DNA of 64,000 nucleotides from positions 21,977 to 85,976 of the forward strand of contig NZ_MAEW01000023.1 in assembly GCF_002013375.1 (NCBI RefSeq). The letters run 5' to 3'. A model generated the notes under the pieces. The model saw only the letters and a program-made list of their open reading frames with translations, searched no databases and had not been told where the DNA came from. How positions within the stretch are numbered: position 1 is the stretch's first letter; every line of letters starts with the position of its first letter. A program made the translations under genes and the position numbers. Shown here piece after piece: positions 1 through 7,656 of this stretch. Source of the DNA: Mycobacterium sp. D16Q13. GTDB lineage: Bacteria; Actinomycetota; Actinomycetes; Mycobacteriales; Mycobacteriaceae.

Positions 1-1547
1 GTGTCGACTGTGGTGCTTGTGTTGCCGCCTGCCCAGTGGATGCCATCAAGCCGGATTCGGTGCTCAAGGAAGAGCAGTTGCCCTTCCTGCGGATTAACTC
101 CGAGTTCTATCCGCGCGAAATCCCCCGCGCCAGTTTGGCTCCGGTCATTCAGGCGCCGCCGGTCCGCACGACCGGCCGCGCGCTGAAGGTGGCGATCGTC
201 GGCTCCGGTCCGGCGGCGATGTACGCCGCCGACGAGCTGCTGACCCAGCCGCACGTGAAGGTCAACATGTTCGAACGGCTGCCCGCCCCCTACGGTTTGG
301 TGCGTGCCGGGGTGGCCCCCGACCACCAGCAGACCAAGCGGGTGACGAAGCTTTTTGACACGATGGCCGCCCAGCCCAACTTCGAGTTCTTCTTGAATGT
401 CGAGGTGGGTAAGGACATCACCCACGAGGAACTACTGGCGCATCACCATGCGGTGATCTACTCCGTCGGTGCGTCCTCGGATCGCCGCCTGAACATCCCG
501 GGGATTGAATTGCCCGGCAACGCCACCGCCACCCAGGTGGTCGCGTGGATCAACGCGCACCCCGACTACACAGATTTCCGGGTGAACCTCGATCACCAGC
601 GCGCCGTTGTCATCGGTAACGGAAACGTGGCCCTGGATGTCGCGCGGGTGCTCACCGGAGACACCGATCGCCTTGCGCGCACGGATATTTCGGATACCGC
701 TCTGACCGCATTACGCAGTAGCAAGCTGCGTGAGGTTGTCATCGTCGGGCGCCGCGGTCCCGAGCATTCGGCGTTTACCCTGCCCGAGCTGCTCGGTCTC
801 GTCGGCCTCCCCGATATGACGGTGGTCATCGATCAGGAAACAGCGGACCTCGTCGACGAGGCGCTGCAGACGCACCTGGAGCCGTTGACGCGGCAGAAGC
901 TGGAAGTGCTCAGCACCTGCCCGCGTGAGGCGCGGGAGCCTGGCGGCAAGACCATCCGCTTCGCCTATAACCGCACCCCCATCAAGGTGCTCGGGGACGG
1001 GCGCGCGGAAGGTATCGAGTTCCAGCATGGCGAATCTGTGGACACCATCGAAGCGGGTTTGGTGCTCACCTCGATCGGCTATCGCGGTGTCCCGATGCCC
1101 GACGTGCCGTTCGACAACCAGCGTGCGATCATTCCGAACGAGCAAGGGCGGGTGACCGATCCGGACACCGGCAAGGCGCATCCCGGCACCTATGTGGCGG
1201 GATGGATCAAGCGCGGTCCGACCGGATTCATCGGGACCAACAAGTCCTGCTCGCAGCAGACCATCACCTCGCTGGTCGAGGACTACAACCACGGGCTGCT
1301 CGCCGATCCGGCGCACCGGCTGTCGGGTCTGTCCAAGCTGATTCAGCGGCGGCAGCCGACGATCGTTGGCCACGATGGTTGGCTGGCGATCGACCGTGCG
1401 GAGATTGCGCGCGGTAAGGGTGAAGGCCGTCCGCGCGACAAGTTCGTCTCGGTGCCCGAGATGCTCCGCGTTGCCGCGAATGCCCCGCAGCCACCATTGT
1501 GGCGCAAGGCAATTCGCGGGTCTGCGTTGGAAGACTTGCTGCGATAG
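1..1547 (+). CDS. fprB: Ferredoxin/ferredoxin-NADP reductase FprB, 5' end cut by window edge
   Basis: An NADPH-ferredoxin (adrenodoxin-type) reductase that passes electrons between NADPH and iron-sulfur proteins through FAD, in the cytosol. The reading frame is already open at base 3 and reads CGACVAACP just before the ATG at position 36. This is the second half of a ferredoxin Fe-S ligand motif, so the ATG at 36 is internal and the true start lies left of the window. The reductase domain follows, with an FAD-binding VGSGPAAMYAA motif about 50 residues after that ATG, an NADP-type GNGNVALDVAR motif, and the C-terminal GWIKRGPTGFIGTNK segment typical of the adrenodoxin reductase family. The ferredoxin-reductase fusion separates FprB from FprA, which lacks the ferredoxin part. 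It converges on the next gene with 13 bases between stops. Family and FprB call are firm; only the N-terminus is missing. Confidence 0.93.
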   Translation, partial: VDCGACVAACPVDAIKPDSVLKEEQLPFLRINSEFYPREIPRASLAPVIQAPPVRTTGRALKVAIVGSGPAAMYAADELLTQPHVKVNMFERLPAPYGLVRAGVAPDHQQTKRVTKLFDTMAAQPNFEFFLNVEVGKDITHEELLAHHHAVIYSVGASSDRRLNIPGIELPGNATATQVVAWINAHPDYTDFRVNLDHQRAVVIGNGNVALDVARVLTGDTDRLARTDISDTALTALRSSKLREVVIVGRRGPEHSAFTLPELLGLVGLPDMTVVIDQETADLVDEALQTHLEPLTRQKLEVLSTCPREAREPGGKTIRFAYNRTPIKVLGDGRAEGIEFQHGESVDTIEAGLVLTSIGYRGVPMPDVPFDNQRAIIPNEQGRVTDPDTGKAHPGTYVAGWIKRGPTGFIGTNKSCSQQTITSLVEDYNHGLLADPAHRLSGLSKLIQRRQPTIVGHDGWLAIDRAEIARGKGEGRPRDKFVSVPEMLRVAANAPQPPLWRKAIRGSALEDLLR

Positions 1548-1560
1548 CGGTTGTTCGGCG

Positions 1561-2037
1561 TTAGTCGACGCCGCCCGCGGCGTACTTCTTGAGGTCTTCG
1601 GGGTTGACGATCTTGACCGGTTGACCCAATGACCACAGGTGTCCGAACGGATCCTTGATGACGCCGAAGCGGTCGCCCCAGAACTGGTCTTCGAGCGGCA
1701 TCTCGATGCTCGCCCCGGCGTCGACGGCACGGCTGAACCAGTCGTCGACATTGGGCACCGTCAGGTGAATGGTCACCGGAGTACCGCCGAGCGCGGTGGG
1801 GGTGCTGGATTTCCCGTCGTTGTACTCGGGGAAGTCGTCGTTCATCATGATCGTCGTGCCGTTGATCTTCACGGCAGCGTGCATCACTTTGCCGTCGGGA
1901 GTCTCCAGCAGGCCGAGCTCTTCGGCGCCAAAGGCGTTCTTATAGAACTCGATCGCCGCGCGGGAATCCTCGACGATGATGTAGGGAGAGACAGAGGGTT
2001 CTACAGGTGGGAGGTCGGGAGAGGTCATAGGCCCCAC
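1561..2037 (-). CDS. VOC superfamily (PhnB/glyoxalase-like) protein
   Basis: A 158-residue protein of the vicinal oxygen chelate fold. It shows the single-domain PhnB-like pattern: an early PYIIVEDSRAAIEFYKNAFGAEE beta-alpha-beta segment, a central segment with HLTVPNVDDWFSRAVDAGA, and a C-terminal WGDRFGVIKDPFGHLWSLG segment that supplies the usual metal-site region. Proteins of this fold include glyoxalases, dioxygenases and resistance proteins; the substrate cannot be deduced. The M. tuberculosis gene at the same place next to fprB is Rv0887c, of the same family, so this is conserved backbone. It is convergent with fprB. Confidence 0.85.
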   Translation of the reverse strand: MGPMTSPDLPPVEPSVSPYIIVEDSRAAIEFYKNAFGAEELGLLETPDGKVMHAAVKINGTTIMMNDDFPEYNDGKSSTPTALGGTPVTIHLTVPNVDDWFSRAVDAGASIEMPLEDQFWGDRFGVIKDPFGHLWSLGQPVKIVNPEDLKKYAAGGVD

Positions 2038-2074
2038 CCAACCATCTCACGCGTAGTGACGCCAGGACTTCGGG

Positions 2075-3211
2075 TTAAGCACCCACCCGAGAGCGCAGCA
2101 GCCCGAATCCTTCCACGGACTCGATGGAGCGCGGCCCCGGTCCTACATAGAGCGCGGCCGGACGCACCAGCTTGTCGAGACGCTTCTGCTCCATGATGTG
2201 TGCGCTCCAGCCCGCGGTGCGGGCGCAGGTGAACATTGCCGGCATCATGCGGGTCGGTACCTGTGCGAAGTCCAGAATGACCGCTGCCCAGAACTCGACA
2301 TTGGTTTCGATGACGCGATCCGGACGACGTTCCCGCAGCTCGGACAGGGCAGCCTGTTCGACGGCGGCCGCCACCTCGTAGCGCGCGGCGCCGAGACGCT
2401 TGGCCGTACTGCGCAGCACGCGCGCACGCGGATCCTCGGCGCGGTATACCCGGTGGCCGAAGCCCATGAGCTTTTCGCGGCGGTCCAGAATGCCCTTGAT
2501 GACGCCGCGGGCGTCACCCGTCTTTTCGGCCTGTTCGATCATCGGCAGCACGCGGGCAGGTGCGCCGCCATGCAGCGGGCCACTCATCGCGCCTACCGCA
2601 CCCGAGAGCGCGGCAGCCACATCGGCGCCGGTGGAGGCGATGACCCGGGCGGTGAACGTGGAGGCGTTCATGCCGTGTTCGGCGGCCGACACCCAGTAGG
2701 CGTCGATGGCCTCGACATGCTTAGGGTCTGGCTCACCCTGCCAGCGAGTCATGAAACGTGATGTGACGGTGGAGCATTCGTCGATGACCTTTTGTGGCAC
2801 GGCGGGCAGGGAACTGCCCCGCGCGGACTGGGCGACATACGAGAGGGCCATTACCGAGGCGCGGGCCAGCTGATGGCGCGCGATGGAATCCTCGGTGTCC
2901 AACAGCGGCTCAAAGCCCCAGATGGGCGCGAGCATGGCGAGTCCGGCCTGTACATCGACGCGGACATCCCCGGTGTGCACCGGGATGGGGAAGGGCTCGG
3001 CGGGCGGGAGTCCCTGGCCAAACTTGCCGTCGACCAACAGTGCCCACACATCGCCGAAAGTCACCCGTTGGGCGACCAGATCGTCGATGTCGACACCGCG
3101 GTAGCGCAGCGCCCCGCCGTCCTTGTCGGGCTCGGCGATCTCGGTGGCGAAGGCGGTCACGCCCTCCAGTCCAGGTGCGAAATCCGCTGGTAGCGGCGCT
3201 GCAACCGTCAT
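2075..3211 (-). CDS. citA: Citrate synthase CitA (second citrate synthase)
   Basis: Condenses acetyl-CoA with oxaloacetate to citrate in the TCA cycle; cytosolic. The 378-residue protein shows the family signatures: GPLHGGAPARV and GFGHRVYRAEDPRARV around the active-site histidines, and a C-terminal region ending in YVGPGPRSIESV. I chose the start at 3211 (protein begins MTVAAPLPADF). The open frame runs back to 3268, but those 19 extra residues have no family similarity and the length from 3211 is close to the M. tuberculosis CitA (Rv0889c). It is shorter and less canonical than the main citrate synthase at 28213, so the window carries two. Position between the Rv0887c-like gene and pdxH fits the mycobacterial backbone. 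Some family members act on propionyl-CoA (methylcitrate synthase), which cannot be excluded by eye. Confidence 0.88.
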   Translation of the reverse strand: MTVAAPLPADFAPGLEGVTAFATEIAEPDKDGGALRYRGVDIDDLVAQRVTFGDVWALLVDGKFGQGLPPAEPFPIPVHTGDVRVDVQAGLAMLAPIWGFEPLLDTEDSIARHQLARASVMALSYVAQSARGSSLPAVPQKVIDECSTVTSRFMTRWQGEPDPKHVEAIDAYWVSAAEHGMNASTFTARVIASTGADVAAALSGAVGAMSGPLHGGAPARVLPMIEQAEKTGDARGVIKGILDRREKLMGFGHRVYRAEDPRARVLRSTAKRLGAARYEVAAAVEQAALSELRERRPDRVIETNVEFWAAVILDFAQVPTRMMPAMFTCARTAGWSAHIMEQKRLDKLVRPAALYVGPGPRSIESVEGFGLLRSRVGA

Positions 3212-3330
3212 GATTCTCGACTCCCTACCTGTGGGTAACAACTCGGTAAAGGCGATTCTTGCACCCACAATTAAGGGTGATTCTTAGTTCGTTCGATCTC
3301 TCTTAAGCGCCCGCCTGTAGCGTGCTTTTC

Positions 3331-3969
3331 GTGACCGAATGGCTGCGCTCGGACTACCGTCCCGGAGAAAAGGACGGCAGTGGCGATCTGGATGTTGACT
3401 GGCTTGCCGATGGCTGGCTTCCCTTGCTACACAAATGGTTTGACCTCGCGGTGTCCTCGGGCATCCCGGAACCGAACGCGATGGTGCTCGCTACTGTCGA
3501 CAACGGCCGTCCGGTGACGCGCACGGTGCTGTGCAAGGGTTTCGACTCCGCGGGTGTGACGTTCTTCTCAAACTACGACTCCGCCAAGGGGCGCCAGCTC
3601 GACCACGCGCCGTATGCGAGTGTCACCTTTCCCTGGTACGCGCTGGGGCGGCAGGTCCACGTGCGCGGCGCGGTGACCAAGGTCGATCCGGCCCAGACCG
3701 CCAATTACTGGACCAACCGTCCGCGCGGATCGCAGCTGGGTGCCTGGGCGTCACAACAGTCGGCGCCCATCGAATCGCGAGCGGCGCTGTTGGCTCAGCT
3801 CGATGATGTCACCGCACGGTTCGCCGAGGTGGAGACGGTGCCGGTGCCGCCGAACTGGGGTGGTTATGTGATCGCTCCCGACACGGTGGAGTTCTGGCAG
3901 GGCCGTGAGAACCGCGTACACAACCGGATTGTCTTGCAAGACGGACGGATTGAGCGGCTGCAGCCCTGA
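3331..3969 (+). CDS. pdxH: Pyridoxamine/pyridoxine 5'-phosphate oxidase
   Basis: FMN-dependent oxidase of the vitamin B6 salvage pathway, converting pyridoxine or pyridoxamine phosphate to pyridoxal phosphate. The sequence has the split-barrel core with PNAMVLATVDNGRPVTRTVL, FFSNYDSAKGRQL and FPWYALGRQVHVRG (FMN-binding part), and the diagnostic C-terminal PPNWGGYVIAPDTVEFWQG followed by HNRIV (family signature). Length of about 212 residues is normal. Two GTG starts lie close together, 3322 and 3331; I prefer 3331 (protein begins MTEWLRSDY) because the first three extra residues have no support, and neither has a clear ribosome-binding site. It diverges from citA and is followed after 5 bases by the Gap-like gene. 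Confidence 0.92.
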   Translation: MTEWLRSDYRPGEKDGSGDLDVDWLADGWLPLLHKWFDLAVSSGIPEPNAMVLATVDNGRPVTRTVLCKGFDSAGVTFFSNYDSAKGRQLDHAPYASVTFPWYALGRQVHVRGAVTKVDPAQTANYWTNRPRGSQLGAWASQQSAPIESRAALLAQLDDVTARFAEVETVPVPPNWGGYVIAPDTVEFWQGRENRVHNRIVLQDGRIERLQP

Positions 3970-3974
3970 CACCC

Positions 3975-4628
3975 ATGTGGATCACCCTGCTAGTGATGGC
4001 CATTGCCGTCAGCTTCGAACCCTTCCGTCTGGGTATGACGGTGCTGATGTTGAGTCGGCCACGCCCACAGCTGCAACTACTGGCATTCCTGTGCGGTGGT
4101 TTCGTCATGGGAATGGCGGTGGGGCTGGCGGTGCTGTTCGCCTTCCGGCACGTGTCCACCGGATCAGCACAGTTCACGTTGCCGCGGGTACAGGTTGGCA
4201 TCGGGGTGGCGGCACTGCTGGTCGCCGCGTTACTGGCCTCGCGTGTGCGGGGTCCGACCTCCAACGCACAGTTGGACAAGGTCACCGCGCGTATCCAGTC
4301 CATCGCGACGGGTGGCTCGCTGTGGGTGGCCGCCGTCGCGGGTCTGGGGATCGCGCTGCCCTCCGTCGATTTCCTGGCCGCACTTGCCGTGATCGTGGCC
4401 TCGGGTTCTGCACCAGCCACGCAGGTCAGCGCGCTGCTGATGTTCAACATCATCGCCTTCGCGCTGATCGAAGTTCCGTTACTGGCTCATCTTGCTGCGC
4501 CGGAGCGGACGGCCGAGGCGATGGCACGGCTGAACAGCTGGATACAGTCCAACCGTCGCCGCAACATCGCGCTGGTGTTGGCTCTGGTCGGATGCGTGTT
4601 GCTCGCGGTGGGGATTGCCGGCATCTGA
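3975..4628 (+). CDS. Gap/Sap family membrane protein (lipid-addressing family)
   Basis: A 217-residue integral membrane protein with about six hydrophobic segments and short loops. The pattern of a transmembrane N-terminus, a PRVQVGIGVAALLVAALLA segment and a final NIALVLALVGCVLLAVGI helix matches the Gap/Sap family. Its known members, Gap for glycopeptidolipids and Sap for sulfolipid-1, help mycobacterial lipids reach the surface next to MmpL transporters. The start at 3975 lies 5 bases after pdxH and the stop lies 25 bases from the convergent fadD23 stop. Its place at the edge of the TPP locus suggests, but does not show, a role in TPP or diacyltrehalose export. Family call is fairly sure; the substrate is inference. 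Confidence 0.75.
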   Translation: MWITLLVMAIAVSFEPFRLGMTVLMLSRPRPQLQLLAFLCGGFVMGMAVGLAVLFAFRHVSTGSAQFTLPRVQVGIGVAALLVAALLASRVRGPTSNAQLDKVTARIQSIATGGSLWVAAVAGLGIALPSVDFLAALAVIVASGSAPATQVSALLMFNIIAFALIEVPLLAHLAAPERTAEAMARLNSWIQSNRRRNIALVLALVGCVLLAVGIAGI

Positions 4629-4653
4629 CGGCGTTTCACCACCGAACGCGGGG

Positions 4654-6423
4654 TCAGGCAACCCCGACGCGAGTGTCCGCGTCCAACCGGGTGAACTGGT
4701 CCTGCAGATACTGCTCGACGCAGGCCGCACGCCGGATCTTGCCGCTTGTCGTGGTGGGAAGCGATCCGGGCGGCACGAGAACGAGATCTCCGACATTCAC
4801 GCCGTGCTCATTGGATATCGCCGAGGTGATCTCGTTCTTGATCTCCTCGAGCCAGCGCGCCGCCTCTTCATCAGAATCGCCGCGCTTCTTGAGCTCGATG
4901 ACGGTCACCAGCTTCTCGGTGCTGTCGAACGGAACCGATATCGCCGCGACCCGGCCGCGCGTGATCTCTTGAACCGTGGCCTCGATGTCCTCGGGATAGT
5001 AATTGCGTCCGCGGATGATCAGCAGGTCCTTGATGCGTCCGACGATGAACAGCTCGTCTTCGGAGATGAATCCCAGGTCACCGGTTCTCAACCAGGGCCC
5101 GTCCGGGGTGCCGGGCGACGGGTCGAGCACCGTTGCCCCGAAGCACCGCTGCTCCTCGGGCGACTTACGCCAGTAGCCGGAGGCCACATTTTCGCCGTGT
5201 ACCCAGATCTCGCCGACCACGTCCGGTGCGCACTCCCGGTGTGTGTCGCTGTCGATGATCCGCACGGTGGGGGACTGCGGCACGTGGTACTTGACCAGTG
5301 CCGTCCCTGTCCCCGCCGGGCAACGCTGAACGCGGCCCGCGGACAGTTCTTCGACGTCGAAATGAGTCGCCGGCGTTGCCTCGCTCCATGTTCCGGAGGC
5401 CACGAAGACCGTTGCCTCCGCCAGCCCATAGGAAGGACGCATCATGTGATCCTGGAAATTGAAATGCGCGAACCGATCCACGAAGCGGCGCAAGGTGGCC
5501 TGTTCGACGCGTTCGGCGCCGCTGATGATGCCGAGCACCCCGCCCAGGTCGAGCCCGTCCAGGTCGCTGTCGGTGGTCTTGCGGGCCGCCATATCAAAGG
5601 CGAAGTTGGGTGCCGATGACCACGCGTGCGGACTCTTGGCCAGCGTGCGCACCCACCTTGACGGGCTTTCCAGGAATGCCATCGGACTGCTCAATTCGGC
5701 GCGATAGCCGCCCAGGATGGGGGCGCAGACTCCCAGCACCAAACCCATATCGTGATAGAAGGGCAACCACGACACGATGGTGGCGGACGACGGGATCCTG
5801 GAGCCAGTGTCCACGAAGAAGCTGCGCATCAGCTGATCGAAATTGGCCTGCAGATTGCGATGCGACAGCATGACGCCGGTGGGCGTTCGGGTCGAACCCG
5901 AGCTGTACTGCAGGTATGCGATGTTGGGCACGTCGGCCGGTGCGATGCTCGGCCCGCCGTCGATATCGAGGCGCAACCCGTCGATTTCGATGATCTTGGG
6001 GGCAATCGCGAGGCGCGACTGATCGACGTAGTCGCCGACGTCCCCGGCGACCGCCGATGTTGTGAGGACAACCGAAGGTGACGTGTCGTCGAAGACGGCA
6101 CTCACCCGATCAAGACTTGAGCCGCGGTGCGGCAGGGGGAGCGGCACCGCGATCAGCCCGGCCTGCATGGAGCCGAGGAAGGCCAGGATGTACTCGAGGC
6201 TCTGCGGAGCCAGGATCAAGGCCCTATCGCCGACCGCCGCGTGCTGACTCAGCTCGCGGGCCACATTGAAGGTGCGGCGTGACAACTCCGACCACGTGAG
6301 GCTCTCGGCGATACCGGCCGGGTTGTGGGTGTAGTCGGTGAAGGTGAACGCGATGTCATCCGGACGCAGGCTGGCACGTCCGTGCAGCATCGAGAGGATG
6401 GATGACTGGGTTGAAGGTGTCAT
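4654..6423 (-). CDS. fadD23: Long-chain fatty acyl-AMP ligase FadD23 of the TPP locus
   Basis: Activates a fatty acid as acyl-AMP and hands it to the polyketide synthase; cytosolic. The 589-residue protein has the adenylate-forming signatures in order: the P-loop-like YLQYSSGSTRTPTGV near residue 170, a SWLPFYHDMGLV motif, RPSYGLAEATVFVA, and WLRTGDLGFISEDELFIVGRIKDLLIIRGRN (split here at its GRIKD hinge), then a C-terminal lysine motif in TTSGKIRR. This set is typical of FAALs dedicated to PKS partners rather than acyl-CoA ligases. It is the last gene of the leftward run papA3-mmpL10-PE-fadD23, 15 bases after the PE gene stop, so it is probably cotranscribed. In M. smegmatis and M. abscessus the same gene order defines trehalose polyphleate synthesis. 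Confidence 0.92.
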   Translation of the reverse strand: MTPSTQSSILSMLHGRASLRPDDIAFTFTDYTHNPAGIAESLTWSELSRRTFNVARELSQHAAVGDRALILAPQSLEYILAFLGSMQAGLIAVPLPLPHRGSSLDRVSAVFDDTSPSVVLTTSAVAGDVGDYVDQSRLAIAPKIIEIDGLRLDIDGGPSIAPADVPNIAYLQYSSGSTRTPTGVMLSHRNLQANFDQLMRSFFVDTGSRIPSSATIVSWLPFYHDMGLVLGVCAPILGGYRAELSSPMAFLESPSRWVRTLAKSPHAWSSAPNFAFDMAARKTTDSDLDGLDLGGVLGIISGAERVEQATLRRFVDRFAHFNFQDHMMRPSYGLAEATVFVASGTWSEATPATHFDVEELSAGRVQRCPAGTGTALVKYHVPQSPTVRIIDSDTHRECAPDVVGEIWVHGENVASGYWRKSPEEQRCFGATVLDPSPGTPDGPWLRTGDLGFISEDELFIVGRIKDLLIIRGRNYYPEDIEATVQEITRGRVAAISVPFDSTEKLVTVIELKKRGDSDEEAARWLEEIKNEITSAISNEHGVNVGDLVLVPPGSLPTTTSGKIRRAACVEQYLQDQFTRLDADTRVGVA

Positions 6424-6438
6424 GTGTTTCGTCCGTAC

Positions 6439-7605
6439 TTAATTGGGAGGGTTCGAGCGGGTGCCGTTACCCAGCACGGCCAGGGCGCCGCTGGTGATCT
6501 GTGAAATCGGGTCGGAGCCGCCGCCGAACGTCGCCTGATTGGCCGGCGCGGTGACTTTTGCGGGGTCGAAGCCGCGCACCGGATCCACAGTGATCGGTGC
6601 CGTTGCAGGATCGTCGTTTCGTGAATAACCGGCATCCACCCGGGGTTGCAGGATCGCGTCGAGCCTGTTCAGTGTTTCCTCGGGTACCCCGAGATACTTG
6701 AAGCCCAGCACCAGGGGAAGGTGCTGCTCGGGGATGAAGTAGGTCGTCGTCGACCCTCCCCGGGAGTTGAACTCCGTCCTGATGTTCTGCGCCGGAACCA
6801 TTTTCGGGTTGGTGAAGGCAATGGCGGTGTGACCGGTGGCCAGACCCGCGATGGCGTTGGCGACCGCGAACAGGTTGTCCGGCCGGTCCGGCCAGTCCGC
6901 GATGCTGTCGTAGGCGGAGATGAACTGATCGGTGTGGTACTGACTTTCCACTGGCGCCGGTACCGGATAGTCCATGAACGGCACGACGGAGCCGACGGGG
7001 AAGTTCTGCGTCAGGAAGCTCTCACTGAAGGGGCTTTTCGCGATCGGGTCGCCGAACGTCGCAAAGGTGAGTGAATCCGGCGCCGGTGCGGTCGGATCGG
7101 TTGCCAACGCCGATTTGACGGCGTTGAGCACGAGCGCTCCCTCGGACAACCCCATCGCCGTTCCGGGACCGCCGGTGCGAATGGCGTTTTCGAGGTTGGG
7201 TTCTCCGATGTCGATCGACTCGCCGATGCTGGGGCCATCCAGACCCAAGCCGGGCATGATCTTTTCCCCCACCGGACCGATTCCGGGGAACAGCCGTTCC
7301 AGGGTATGGCCCTGCACCTGTCCCGCCGGGTACCAGATGTTTGCCCGCTTCATGCCCGGGAACCAGTCCTTGCCCGTCATCCGGATGTACTCGTCATAGG
7401 GGATACCGAGAACATGCGCGCCACCGAGGGCGTATGCGGTCCGGTCCGGCGACACCGGAGCGGCCATCGGTACCCCGCTAGCCGAAATCCCGGGAATGGG
7501 TGGACCTGGAACTTGTGGGTCATCGGCCACCGCGGACGGGATGCCGAAACAGCCTGTCATGCTGGCGACTACCAGCAGGGCCGCTCCTGCGAGGAGGTCT
7601 TTCAT
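6439..7605 (-). CDS. PE-PPE domain acyltransferase of the TPP locus (PE)
   Basis: A 388-residue exported alpha/beta hydrolase-fold protein of the PE-PPE C-terminal domain family. In the TPP pathway this enzyme is credited with the final surface step, moving acyl chains between diacyltrehalose molecules to make TPP. The N-terminus is a signal peptide (hydrophobic LLAGAALLVVASM). A cysteine at residue 19 after MTG could be a lipobox, but the -3 residue is unusual. The catalytic serine is probably S154 in the GLSEG elbow; aspartate and histidine partners cannot be assigned with certainty by eye. Despite the name it lacks an N-terminal PE domain. It sits between mmpL10 (51 bases upstream) and fadD23 (15 bases downstream) on the same strand. 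Confidence 0.88.
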   Translation of the reverse strand: MKDLLAGAALLVVASMTGCFGIPSAVADDPQVPGPPIPGISASGVPMAAPVSPDRTAYALGGAHVLGIPYDEYIRMTGKDWFPGMKRANIWYPAGQVQGHTLERLFPGIGPVGEKIMPGLGLDGPSIGESIDIGEPNLENAIRTGGPGTAMGLSEGALVLNAVKSALATDPTAPAPDSLTFATFGDPIAKSPFSESFLTQNFPVGSVVPFMDYPVPAPVESQYHTDQFISAYDSIADWPDRPDNLFAVANAIAGLATGHTAIAFTNPKMVPAQNIRTEFNSRGGSTTTYFIPEQHLPLVLGFKYLGVPEETLNRLDAILQPRVDAGYSRNDDPATAPITVDPVRGFDPAKVTAPANQATFGGGSDPISQITSGALAVLGNGTRSNPPN

Positions 7606-7656
7606 CCGTGCTCCTGACCGCTCGGCTTCATTTCAGTCTCACATACATTTCGCGTG

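Noticed and set aside
711..1751. A 346-codon frame antisense to fprB and in another frame of the VOC gene
   Set aside because: Overlaps two conserved genes and encodes no recognisable protein.
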